A stretch of 64,000 nt of DNA. It comes from Marsupella aquatica (taxonomy: Eukaryota > Marchantiophyta). A program made the translations under genes and the position numbers. Shown here one piece after another: positions 11,683 to 21,489 of the stretch; position 1 is the stretch's first letter; every line of letters begins with the position of its first letter. Under the pieces are notes generated by a model. That model searched no databases. It was not told the origin of the DNA and worked only from the letters and a program-made list of their open reading frames with translations. The stretch lies in contig OZ316891.1 in NCBI GenBank assembly GCA_973895155.1, forward strand, positions 17,918,001-17,982,000. Direction: 5' to 3'.

Positions 11683-11767
11683 CGATAATTTTATCGGTCT
11701 CTTTGTCCTTGTGTGATGAGATGTCGTGTCCACATGTGCTGTGAGATTGGCGGCGATAATTTTATCG
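11683..11767 (+). promoter_or_regulatory. Two E2 palindromic motifs before the methyltransferase gene
   Basis: CGATAATTTTATCG at 11683-11696 and 11754-11767, the second followed after 7 nt by CATTGG. They lie within 125 bp upstream of the ATG at 11806, and a TTTGCAG acceptor at 11791-11797 suggests they are in a leader intron. Confidence 0.75.
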
Positions 11768-12797
11768 CTCTTTGCATTGGAATTTGTTTATTTGCAGACT
11801 TTTCCATGGCTGCTAGTGGAAAGAGTGGATCTGCTGAGGCAGAAAGTCTCATGACAAGCCTCACCAATGCAATTTGGACAAGTGAAGACATTTGTGAAGG
11901 GATCAAGTGTATCAAGAAGTCATGGTACTTCCGTGACGCCAGATTACAGTCCACGGGTTTCGAAGACTGTGTTACCCCAATCCTTTGGGTCCAGTTGCAA
12001 AAATCGGCGAAGGTTAATGTTTCGTATGGCCCTGTCATTGTTGTTGCCGTCGTCGAGTTCATGGTTGGCCACGGGGAGGGAAAAGTGTTGACAGAGGGCC
12101 TTAGTTTCTTGACAATGTGTGGGCGCAAGGGTTTCACATCTCTCATTGTTACTCTCGATAACTTTGATGAGAAATCGATGGACAGTTATCCAGAAGATCC
12201 CCTTGTTGCTGATGTTCGGGCAGCAAGAGAGATGAATGTTATGGGTTCGGCTTGGATCGGCCAGTATGTGCAAGATTGTGATGCCATCATGCTTCCAAGG
12301 GTGAACGCAGAGTACAAGAGACTTGTGGGTGAAGAGTTCAAACCTGTCCGCAAAATTGTTTTCAAGAAACCAGGTTCAAGTGGAAGCGGTGGTTCTAATG
12401 CCGATAAAATATCGGGGCGGAAAGAACCATTGCAATCCTCTACACATATTGACGTGGACGAACCTACAACTTCTGGTCGGGTTTCGGGAAGTGGAAAAGG
12501 GAAAGGGAGAGGTAGCGGCAGGGGAGATGTCGCGGGAACCTCTGACGGTGGGAAGAAGAGCCAGGAAACTGGCGGTAGTGGGAGAGGCCGGGGCAACCAT
12601 TGAGGACCATCCATTAAACCAAGCGAAAGTAAAGGATCCGAGGGATCCGGGCCATCTGGTTCTGGACTTAGCACAAAGAGGAAGAGGACTGGTTGGACTG
12701 AGACGGTGGCTGCAGAAGTAGATAGAGCTCCATCAATTCCATCAGTTCCAGTCGCGGTTCCTACGGCGCCATTGGTAAGTACTACGTCGTTGTACTG

Positions 12798-12917
12798 TTT
12801 AACAAATACGAAATCCGATAAAAATCTCGCTATTTATTTCCTGAATTGCGGATTGTGGAGTTATGTTGAACAAATGCGAACTCCGATAAAAATCTCGCAG
12901 TTTCTTTCCTTAATTGA
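12798..12917 (+). repeat. 68-bp tandem duplication with variant E2 motifs in intron 1
   Basis: Two diverged copies (about 12798-12849 and 12866-12917), each containing CGATAAAAATCTCG (12816-12829 and 12884-12897), lie inside the first intron of the methyltransferase gene. Confidence 0.7.
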
Positions 12918-14026
12918 ATTTGCAACGCTTTTGTAGGCTGATCAGGAGGAGGAGACGGCTCTTTCGATGTATGAGACGGACGCGATCAAGGCAGAGCTCA
13001 GTCTTCTGATGCAACAAAGGGTGCAAAGGACAACTGTGCTTCTGCATGTCGACAATCTCATATTTGATGAGGAGGGGGATTTGACAACTTTGATTAGACC
13101 AGTGGATAGATTGCATGTGGAAAATATCAAGATACTTCTCATGAAAAACCCCACCAACTTCAATGCCCCGTTCGTGCTGTGTGTGGATCCGAAGGATTGT
13201 CCCACAACCGCAGATTGGGACATCCTGAAGTCAAGGGTATGGAAGTATAGAATTATTGGAGGGAATCATGGTGCTCGGGCAAAGTCCGAGTTGTTTAAAA
13301 TGTACAGGAAGCAAATATATGGTGAGCTGGAAGCTTGGGTTTACGCTGGGCTTACGAGATCCGAGGTCCGAAAGTTAGGCTTCCAGCATAACTATGACCA
13401 GGAGTATCGGAAGAACATGACTAAAATTGACCAAGTTCGGGCTTGTCACAATATTTTCCTTGAAATGGGTGTGGGCTCGACTAAAGATGTCCGCGAAGCA
13501 TGTTGTCAAGAATGCATGATGGAGTACACGCCAGGAGTTCGTGACTCCATGGCCAAACATGATCCGGCTTTCCAAATTGCTTTCCGAACAGGTGAAATTT
13601 GGGATCTTCAGGAGCAGATTTTCCAGATGTGGGAGAAAGGTATTGTCTTAGGACAACCCAAAAAAATTGTGGCAACGACGAACACAAAGGGAAAGGTGAA
13701 ACCTTTGACGGTAAGGGAGATTAAAATGAATAAACTTGCTGGTGACCTCAACTTAAATTCATTTCGAGGTCTCCAAGGACTATCAAATAAGGAGCATGTC
13801 AAGCGCCTCTTGAATAGGGTTATCGGGAAGGTGATCACTTTGGATCAAATGCACAAGGAAGGTGAGAAGTTGAAAAAGCTTGCCAAGGTGAAGAAACTAT
13901 TTTTGCAGATATCTGGTCAGCCAGATTGGGCAACATGCAGAGAAATGTTTCCCAACGAAACAGATGTCTCGGTCCTTGGCATATGGGCGGAGAAATTGAG
14001 TGACGCGGTAAGCATTCCTCTCACAG

Positions 14027-14141
14027 CATGCTCTATCGCGAGATTTTTATCGGCTTTAGCATTCCTTTGTTGGTTTCTAAGCGATTCCATTTATTGGCTA
14101 GCGTGCTCCATCGCGAGATTTTTATCGGCCTTAGCATTCAT
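14027..14141 (+). repeat. Tandem duplication with E2 motifs in intron 2
   Basis: Two copies (about 14027-14067 and 14101-14141) contain CGAGATTTTTATCG followed after 7 nt by CATTCC or CATTCA. They lie inside the second intron of the methyltransferase gene. Confidence 0.75.
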
Positions 14142-15340
14142 CTCACGCTATTCTAATTGTAGATGTGTCTGACATTCTTACAGCTGAAGATTAATTCAAA
14201 AAGGAAAAGCAAAGTGGTTCCGGCTGTCACTTATAATTCTGCGGGGGAGGTTATTGTTCCCTCAGCTGAAATCCCTTATGTGTTTAAGAATTTTGTGCTT
14301 GCTGCAATCGATAAGTACAATCGGCTGAGGTCCTTAGGCGAGGGCACAGCAGAAGCGTTTGAACAAACATGGAAAAATGCAGACGGGGATTCTTTTCCCT
14401 ACTATCTCCATGTTGGTGATGTTCGAATTTTGGATTCTTTTGTTCAGCCAAGGGCTTACACCCTTGCGGTTGCGGATATTCCGTATGGTTTTAATGCTCC
14501 TGGTTCGGAGTTTGATGAAGTGGCCTTCACAGAAAAGGACATTTTAGACATGTTGACAAGTTTCTCAAAGATGACGACCGCTAAGCAGTGGAGGTTTGTT
14601 GTGATCCATTCACTACAACAAACGCATATGGTGATGTCTGCACTGGAGAGTGTATGCAACTGTGGGATCGAGGCTGGAATCTGGGAGAAGACTAACATTC
14701 ATGAGCGTCCCGCTGGAGCTCGATTGGCGTGGGGTTTTGAGAACTGGTCGATAGGTTTCTATAGCGAGGAAGGCATTCGGAACATGAACATGTACAATTT
14801 CCAACCGGATGAGTCTCGCGTCAATATCATCAAGGTTCCATGTGTAACCAAGAAGTCCGTTGATCCGTTGGGATTTGTTGTGAACCCATATCAGAAGCCT
14901 GTTGGTTTAGGGGCTTGGTTTGTTTCCCATTTCTCTGAGAAAGAGGATTGGGTTATTGATCTTTGTTGTGGAACCGGATCGACATTAGCTGCTACGCTCC
15001 TCAATTCTCGCTAGGGTTGTGCTGTTGATAAGAGTTCTACGCAGATTGGTTTTGTAAAATCCCGGATCATGATTCTGGAGTCAAATTGGAATTTATATGA
15101 AGAATCCCAGATTGAAGGGCACGGCGTTGAAGGTCATGAGATTCAACCACCAATTGCAGGCCAATTGGGTGTACTCGGGACATCGACTTACGTAGTTGAG
15201 GTCGTGAAGGAGACCAAAGAGGAACAAGAAGAAACTGAGGAAGAGCCTCCCAGAACACCAAATGAGGATGATCTCAATGACATGTTATTAGATTAGTTGC
15301 GTGTGCTTGTTAGGATAATGTCAATCACCAATGAAGTTGT

Positions 15341-15480
15341 CGATAAATTTATCGACTTCTGTATTCCATGAGGAAGAACCTTTGTCACATTTATTAATGC
15401 AATAAATTTATCGGACTTTGCATATATCGGACTGTCGCGGTGTTCCTGCTGGGGGAATGGAGTTGTCGATAATCTTATCG
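15341..15480 (+). promoter_or_regulatory. Three E2 motifs in the convergent intergenic gap
   Basis: Motif copies at 15341-15354, about 15400-15413 (CAATAAATTTATCG) and 15467-15480 lie between the stop of the methyltransferase gene (15296) and the stop of the opposing gene (15625). The first two are followed at 7 nt by TATTCC and CATATA. Confidence 0.75.
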
Positions 15481-17282
15481 GACAGCATTGTATTCTCTAA
15501 CTGGTTTGTCATTGCAATTATTTAAAAAAAAAGATATCATTATAGCTTCGGAGTACATAGTCCCAGAACGATAACCACTGTACATATTCATGGGAACGAT
15601 AATCATTATAACTTAAACCTGAAACTAGCTTCGACTATCAACGACTACAGTCTCCATTGCATTTTGAATGATTCGTCTTGTTTGTATAGGGAGAGTACTA
15701 TTTGCCAATAACGCAAAGTTATACGCATAAACGGCAGTTTCTGATAGGGACAATTCATCCTCCAGTACTTTGCTAGACGAAGCCTCTTTCTCCGGATAAT
15801 ATCTGCCTTCAATTGCAGACTCTTCCTCCGAATCCATTGCATACCAAGTGATTTTAATCCGCTCCGGGATGTCGTTAATTCTTGTGAGAATCTCAGTCAC
15901 TTTTGCCATCCAGAATGGTCTTCCCTTGGGATCCTGATGGGCTGCTACACATATCATTGCAAATTTAGTATTCACCTCTAGATCCTTGAAGTCTCCAATT
16001 TCCGTGACTTTTCTTCGACTTCCGGAATACATGACTGTCCTCACACCCGCTACTTTATCAACCAAGCTAGGTTCCATTGCTGCTTCCGTAGGATTACTCG
16101 GAAGTTCTCTCTGTACGTTTACCTTGGGCCAACTCCAATCAAAACTCCATTGTGCAGGTTTCAGGTGGTGCTGAATCACTTCTTTTTGTTTGTCAAAAAA
16201 ACGACCCCACCATAGACGATCTGCGTCGTCAAAGTAATTGAATCCATCTTCAATTGCTCTTCGATATTTTTGAAGAGTTGACAAATAACTTTGAGCCGCC
16301 GGCTCATCTTGTTCCTCAGCATCATTCTCTTGCTCTTCATTGTCTCCTGTCGCTCCCGTGGCCGACTTCAATGCCATTTGTGGTGCGACCCACATTCCAG
16401 ATGATGGAATGTACCAAAAAAAATCCACCGTCTCCCCCCAATCGATTGTCGTTGAAAGATGTTTGGCATGGAATACGGACCGAGCACTTCCATCTTCGAG
16501 TACTCTAGTAATCCGAAATTGTTTTTGAGCACTTATGCCGTGGAGAGTACGTAGAACCTGACCATCCATATCCTTGTCATTTGCTTGATCCTTGTCTGAC
16601 ACAAATTTCTTGAAATCGGTAACCTCGTCGACGAAAAATATCTTTGCCGTAGGATTGTAGGATTCCTCTATGATTGCTGAAAGAGTGTCCAACCGGAAAG
16701 CTTTCCGCTTGTTCAATTTTGAAGAAAACTTGCTAAACATTTGATCAATTTGATCATGGGTGTGCCCCACCAGTAGGAAACCAACCTTTATTTTCTGGAA
16801 AACACCTATCTCCACCAACATATTCAAATATGCCATAAGATATTTATTCTTGTTTTCCCGAGCTGTGTTATCAAGCTGGAGGTAAAGCACTGGAGGGAGC
16901 AGACCTTCCCAGGTATTCAGAATATGCTGGATAACGTGGATGGTCAGGTTGCTATCATTGTGAATATTTGGATAGTTCAAAAAAACATTTGAACTTAATT
17001 GTTTGTTGAAGATCAAACAACCCACTACGTGTACGGGGATGAAATACTTTTCATCCATATTCTTCGGACACCGAATGAAATGAGGTAACTCTGTCTTCTT
17101 TTGATCCATTCCATCAATACAGATGCCCAAATATTTCTCCGGACTCTTGTAACATTTGCTCCGGTGCTTTGCTAACTTCTCCCTCTCGACTGCTTGTGCC
17201 TTCCGATGCTCGTTTAGCAATGTTGAGAATTTTCCTACAACAATAAAAAAATTTAGGACAAAACATGATAACCGCAATGTTG

Positions 17283-17445
17283 AACCCTGACAGCGATAAA
17301 TTTATCGGGTTCAGTATTCAAACACGAGACCGTAATGATAAACCCTGACAACGATAAATTTATCGGGTTCAGTATTCAAACACAAGACCGTAATGAAAAA
17401 CTGTGACAGCGATAAATTTATCAGGTTCAGTATTCAAACTGTTCA
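17283..17445 (-). repeat. Three 58-bp tandem repeats with E2 motifs in an intron
   Basis: Units at about 17283-17340, 17341-17398 and 17399-17445 each hold one CGATAAATTTATCG (17294, 17352, 17410; the last ends TATCAG) followed at 7 nt by TATTCA. A further inverted copy, CGATAAAATTATCG, is at 17497-17510. All are inside the single intron of the DUF7869-like gene. Confidence 0.88.
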
Positions 17446-18744
17446 AACGATATATTCACTCACATGGCCAAAGAAGAAGCACATGAATACTCAACCCGAT
17501 AAAATTATCGGGAGTAGCACACAGGTTTAGAAATTTACTCTTTTCTGCTTCGAGTGTTGCCTTGTCACGGAGTGCTTTGAATTCAGTACACGGGGCGCAG
17601 GTGGAGAAACGGCTCCTTTTGGGGATGCGCACGCGAGGAAACTCCTTGTTCCAAATGCGAACAAACCACGAATATGTCATGCCTTGTTCTTGGCGCATTA
17701 GAGTTTCGGACTGGAAGGCATCAAAAACTTCTGTTTTTGTCCAATTGTCAGGTAAATGAAAGATATCCTTGTTGGGGAGACTCTCGACATTTGTGGAAAA
17801 AAAATCATCCAACCATTGGACGAGACCAAGATGTGCGGGTGATTTTTCTCGACAAACTGTACCGATCTATATCCGACAAAACATGTTCTGCGAGATTTTT
17901 TGGAGACGATTATTTCCCAGTGAAAATAATTTCTTAAAACCACTTCGACAAAAGGATCTACCGCTAACTGAGTAACCACTTGCACCAGCATGCCCACCCT
18001 TCACACATCCTCTTAGAAGGACGTTCTTCTCTGGGTAGGATAGCCCATAGTAATAAGTGCGTTGTTTCGTCACGGCTAGCAGACCCAAATTCCGCAGACA
18101 GTAATTATCACAACACGAATACTTATGAATTTCTCTCATTTTGTTTCTATTCAATTTGTCATTTATCACATTGTCTTTCCTAGTAATTCGGTCCCTATCT
18201 TTTTTACTAGGCTCATTTGACTTCTCTACAACCTGAAATCCGTTCATAACATTGGCATTTTCGGGTCCTTCAGGTGCCTCGTGAATAGATGCATCACTCT
18301 CTGCTGAGCTACCATCCTCTATAGATCTCCTTGACGCATTTAGAGGGGCACTGAATAGACGACTATAGCTATTCTCTTCGACAGCTCCTTCTAAACATTC
18401 AGACACAACTTGTGCTATTATATCGGATTCTCTATCTCCTTCCTCATCTTTGTCCTCCGATGCACTCGACTCATCTGAAAACACAATTGGACTCCGTGGC
18501 TCTCTATACATAACCCGAACGCCACTAAGACCTCTCCTTGATACTTGGAGCCTGGAACCAATGACAGTCCGCCCTTGAGAACTTGGAGATTCTGGATTCG
18601 CACGTGCAGTCCCAACGACTCCGCGAGCTGCTGGAAAATTGAGCACTTGTTCACCACGATTCCCACGGACCATTCGAGAAAGGGCCGAGTCTGGACTTCG
18701 CAGTCCGATTCCCTCGCTTGCTCGCACATCCAGTCCAGGCAATG

Positions 18745-18870
18745 CAAAGACCGATCGCCGTATCGGTCTTTGTATTTCTGTGTCCCGATCCTCACCCGGA
18801 GACTGAAAGATCCGTCGTTGAACTTGTGTTGAATGTGGCAACTTGAATGCCGACTGCGATACGCGTATCG
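18745..18870. repeat. Perfect inverted repeat and a CGATACGCGTATCG palindrome inside coding sequence
   Basis: CAAAGACCGAT and its reverse complement flank a 6-nt loop at 18745-18772. A perfect 14-bp palindrome, CGATACGCGTATCG, lies at 18857-18870. Both fall in exon 1 of the DUF7869-like gene, where they encode two similar RPIR peptides. They have the same CGAT...ATCG outline as the element's non-coding motif. Confidence 0.7.
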
Positions 18871-19330
18871 GTCGCCGGATACCCTCTCCATAACCCGGGA
18901 TGGATGGCCTGAAGCGACGTCTCGGACCTAAACCTGGGATTGAAAGTTTCTCATTTCTTGGCGATGGAACGCTCAAGAGACGATGCTTCTCAGGTTTACT
19001 AGGCGACACATAGTAAGCACTGGGCTCAGGACCAGAACTTGCATCAGAATCTGAGTCAGAGATTTCGGGCACTATTTGCTGTGAGAGAGGTAGAGCTTTA
19101 AGTATGCGACTTGGCAAACAGCGAGCGACAAGATTAGGAGAGGATTCAACTGAACTGGAAGGTGAATCTGTGTCTGATTGAGACATGGCTATCCGAGACA
19201 CTATGGGGCTTTGCATTCCTCCCACAATCAGGGAAAACGAAAGGCTCAACGGACAGAATGTTGCTCCAAGAACACAACTCCCAAAACTCTACTCTCGATA
19301 ATGATGCCAAAAACTTATCGGCGGTGGCCC

Positions 19331-19364
19331 TTTTATAGTGTCTGTTGAGGGGTTGGCCCACGTG
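19331..19364 (-). promoter_or_regulatory. E2 right promoter: TATA box and G-box
   Basis: On the - strand TATAAAA is at 19337-19331, about 80 bp upstream of the first Met codon, and a CACGTG G-box is at 19359-19364, some 22 bp further upstream. This arrangement is typical of plant polymerase II promoters and drives the DUF7869-like gene leftward. Confidence 0.7.
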
Positions 19365-19470
19365 TCCACTTTTGATTGGCTGTCACCCTAAACGACAAAA
19401 TAGCAGAAAAGGGTATATTTCTTGGATTTCCAATTTCATTCTCACACGTGCATCGTGGCAAAATTATATA

Positions 19471-19917
19471 GTTTTGAAATTGAAGCGATAAATTTATCTG
19501 ATGTTGGTATTGCAAAAGTGGTTCCTTCATATGGAAGTTGCAATTTTGAAATTGAAGCGATAAATTTATCTGATGTTGGTATTGCAAAGAGTTTTCTTCA
19601 TATGGATAGGAATTTTGAAATTTAATCGATGAACCGAAGGATCTTAGTATTGTCGACTAGTATTTTTGTCGCCCGTAGTTTTTGCGATAATTTTATCGGA
19701 CTGCGCATTGCTGTTGAAAGAATGGCATGTTGACTATGGTCACTTGCGGAGGTAACTGGTCAATTGCGGAGGTAACTGCAAGGTAAATTTGATGAACCGT
19801 GCAGTAATTCTTATCGACTGTGATGTAAAATATTTTTGGTAAATATCCAAAAACTGAGAAACCTGAGATTGGGTCGGAGTTTTCGTGGCTCAAATCCGGA
19901 GTTCGATACAGTTATCG
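19471..19917. repeat. E2 right subterminal motif region with tandem duplication
   Basis: A duplicated unit of about 72 bp (from 19471 and from about 19543) carries CGATAAATTTATCT at 19486-19499 and 19558-19571. Another copy, CGATAATTTTATCG, is at 19685-19698 with CATTGC 7 nt later, and a variant, CGATACAGTTATCG, is at 19904-19917. Confidence 0.8.
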
Positions 19918-20210
19918 CACTTGGCTCGAAACATGGATATGGATTTATAGATAAGACCTTTCATATATCTTCGGAGAGCGTGAATATGAGGTCGAGGAGA
20001 AAGTTTTTCGGATCTAATTGTTCCTTGATAATATGAATGTTTGTTAGCATGAATTTCATTGGTTTTGATCATTATTAAATTTGTTGTTTCAATCCGAACT
20101 CCGATACGAATTACATTATTTCCCCAAAAACGCATTTTTGATGAAAAAAACTGCCAATTTCGCGAGATTCGGCGGAAAATAAAAATACACTTCTCGTTTA
20201 GAGGAAATAG

Positions 20211-20239
20211 TTCTCGTTCGGTCCGAAATTGTGTTCATG
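20211..20239 (-). repeat. E2 right terminal inverted repeat
   Basis: Read on the - strand it begins CATGAACACAATTTCGG, matching the left end with two mismatches. Confidence 0.9.
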
Positions 20240-20632
20240 GCATGTAATCGGTGACCATCAAGGAATCTCCATTTCCAGATTGGAAGATCTTCAACAAGCC
20301 TATAGTGCTAACAAGCACCTTAAGAGACTTTGTAGAAATTACACATACACTATATGCTTAAACCCAATTATGTTACACCCATGGGGATGGTAATACTCTT
20401 TCCTCCCACAAAGAAAGTAGGGGAGGTTTTAATGAGGTTACATCCCCGACTTACACTTTACCATGCAACATGAATTATAAGACATCTATTAGGAGAAGCT
20501 TGACATTCATTTATAGTAGACTTGAGATGGCTACACCATTTATAAAATAGACTAGACATAAACAAAACCTATTGCATACCACTGAATATACCCAAAGTAG
20601 ACTCTTGATTGTAACATTTCAACCCCAATGTT
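20240..20632 (+). other. 3' internal region of the LTR element, no gene
   Basis: About 400 bp between the right end of E2 and the purine tract of the LTR element. No ORF of interest. Confidence 0.7.
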
Positions 20633-20644
20633 ACAAAGGGGGAG
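20633..20644 (+). other. Polypurine tract of the LTR element
   Basis: ACAAAGGGGGAG sits directly against the 3' LTR, the position from which plus-strand DNA synthesis is primed in LTR elements. Confidence 0.85.
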
Positions 20645-20787
20645 TGTTGTAACTCATACTTGAGTTAAGTCTACCTTTGGGATAACTACCTATGTAACTA
20701 CCCTAACTACTTAGGCCGTAGCCACATGTACATATTCTACCAAGAGTAAAGATGGAACCAACTCTTTGTCTCGTTTATCCTACAACA
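20645..20787 (+). repeat. 3' LTR (143 bp)
   Basis: Same sequence as 6013-6154 apart from about one substitution and one indel near TCTCGTTTATCC. It is followed by the target duplication CTATC at 20788-20792. Confidence 0.93.
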
Positions 20788-20792
20788 CTATC

Positions 20793-21489
20793 ATGGTTTT
20801 ATTTATATTTACCTATTTATTTTCTTCTTTTGTCTTACAAACACTTGGACTTTGAAATTTCATTTTACTGCTATACATGCAACCCTAGCCACTAGAAAAG
20901 TTCTCCTCATGCATGCCACCTTTTTTAAATCCCTAGCTTATAACCTAAACACATGCATTCTCCATCTTCTAAAGTTTTCTCTCAAAAATTTCCATTCTGA
21001 AAACTTTGCAAACAACTCTCTTTGTGAAACATTTTTTGAACCAGACAGGAATGAATTTTTGAACCTCTTGTGAATCCAATTCCATCGGTACTTGTGATAC
21101 AAATACGTTCTCAAACTTGCGACCAAATTGGCTTCGGTACTTTGCAACCCACCGTTCTTCACAACACTTTCCGAACATAATAGGTTCACAAACCATTTGT
21201 GATAGTATTAGTCTCGCTAAATTATGAACCAAAATGTATCCGAATACGGTCGCGATGGTCGCGGACTCACAAAGTTGTTGCGAGATAACTAGTATCTAAA
21301 CGTGTTGCGAAGTCAATAACATCAAAACTTAATTGCGATGTATGTAGCTTCGCAACGTGAATGTGCGATGGTAAGAACATGGGATATTGTGATGCGTGTT
21401 ACATCACAAAATATCTGAAGGTTCTAACATCGCAAGGCCTTTTCGACTTCAAAAAACACCTTCGCAAAAGGGGCCGATATGTAGTAGTG
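20793..21489 (+). repeat. 3' subterminal region and end of the CACTA element
   Basis: Continues the CACTA 3' flank after the LTR insertion. From about 21110 it is rich in TTGCGA/TTCGCAA and CGATGG-type short repeats and ends GGGGCCGATATGTAGTAGTG. No coding sequence. Confidence 0.65.

Larger units (their letters stand above)
11806..15296 (+). pseudogene. ParB-like domain fused to beta-class DNA N6/N4 methyltransferase, three exons, two in-frame stops
   Basis: Exons 11806-12774, 12937-14007 and 14184-15296 join in phase by GT-AG introns and give about 1050 codons. Residues 1-190 are an unknown domain, followed by a Gly/Ser/Lys/Arg linker. Exon 2 has a ParB-like pattern: IRPVDRL (about 372), YRIIGGNHGARA (about 430) and AGLTRSEVRKLGFQHN. 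Exon 3 has methyltransferase motif IV as ADIPYGF (about 778; usual form D/N-PP-Y) and, C-terminal to it, motif I as DLCCGTGSTLAAT (about 939). That order is the beta class, which methylates adenine N6 or cytosine N4. TGA at 12601 and TAG at 15012 interrupt it, each one C-to-T change from CGA or CAG, and the protein pattern continues (GCAVDKSSTQIGF) after the second. The start ATG has a good context. ParB-methyltransferase fusions are known from phages and mobile elements. Confidence 0.75.
15625..19249 (-). pseudogene. DUF7869-like protein, candidate DDE-type transposase of E2, one in-frame stop
   Basis: Two exons, 19249-17539 and 17234-15625, join in phase across an intron and give about 1106 codons. 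The N-terminal half is Ser/Pro/Arg-rich and disordered-looking. A Cys/His region follows (HKYSCCDNYCLRN..., with FSLGNNRLQK). The C-terminal half has CIDGMDQKK (Asp 611), LQLDNTARENKNKY (Asp 692) and FLLVGHTHDQIDQMFS (Asp 731/734), the signature I recall for the DUF7869 family found in many plant and animal mobile-element-like proteins. Three spaced acidic residues on predicted strands suggest an RNase H-fold transposase, but this is inference. TAG at 17867-17869 interrupts exon 1 where CAG would give Gln. The start may instead be the Met at 19216 or 19186. TATA and G-box lie upstream. Confidence 0.75.
8590..20239. mobile_element. E2: 11.65-kb TIR element carrying a ParB-like/DNA methyltransferase gene and a DUF7869-like gene
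   Basis: The ends form a 29-bp inverted repeat (8590-8618 and 20211-20239) with two mismatches, starting CATGAACAC and containing ATTTCGGACCGA. The target duplication is unclear: CATG is present on both sides but is palindromic, so it may be a 4-bp duplication or part of the repeat. Two transcription units converge from TATA boxes near each end and meet at 15296/15625. Around 20 copies of a CGATAAATTTATCG motif are scattered only within this element. Both main genes have in-frame stops that single C-to-T changes would explain, so this copy is probably silenced and decaying. I cannot place it in a named superfamily. Confidence 0.85.
6013..20787 (+). mobile_element. LTR retrotransposon with very short LTRs, no gag-pol, itself interrupted by E2
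   Basis: Nearly identical 142/143-bp direct repeats, TGTTGTAAC...CCTACAACA, flank the element, with the 5-bp target duplication CTATC outside (6008-6012 and 20788-20792). A primer-binding-like sequence follows the 5' LTR and a purine tract precedes the 3' LTR. After removing the nested TIR element at 8590-20239 only about 3.1 kb remains, and I find no gag, protease, integrase or reverse transcriptase in it. It is therefore a non-autonomous LTR element, needing another element's proteins. The LTRs differ only by about two changes near their ends, which implies fairly recent insertion. Confidence 0.92.
1..21489 (+). mobile_element. CACTA (En/Spm) DNA transposon, 5' end outside the window, interrupted by an LTR element
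   Basis: The element carries the tnp2 transposase gene and ends at 21489 in GTAGTAGTG. The reverse complement, CACTACTACATATCGGCCCC, is a typical plant CACTA terminus. The last 300 bp before the end repeat short TTCGCAA/TTGCGA motifs, as CACTA subterminal regions do. The LTR element at 6013-20787 interrupts its 3' flank. No matching 5' CACTA terminus was seen in the window, so the element probably begins to the left. Assignment of this particular 3' end to the tnp2 gene is inferred from proximity; the end at 23180 is the alternative. Confidence 0.7.

Noticed and set aside
12186-12674. 162-codon proline-rich ORF on the - strand
   Set aside because: It is the complement of the Gly/Ser/Lys linker of the methyltransferase gene.
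8590-20239. Integrated giant virus or phage segment because of ParB and DNA methyltransferase
   Set aside because: Spliceosomal introns, plant-type TATA and G-box promoters, terminal inverted repeats and a transposase-like gene fit a transposon better; no virus structural or replication genes are seen.
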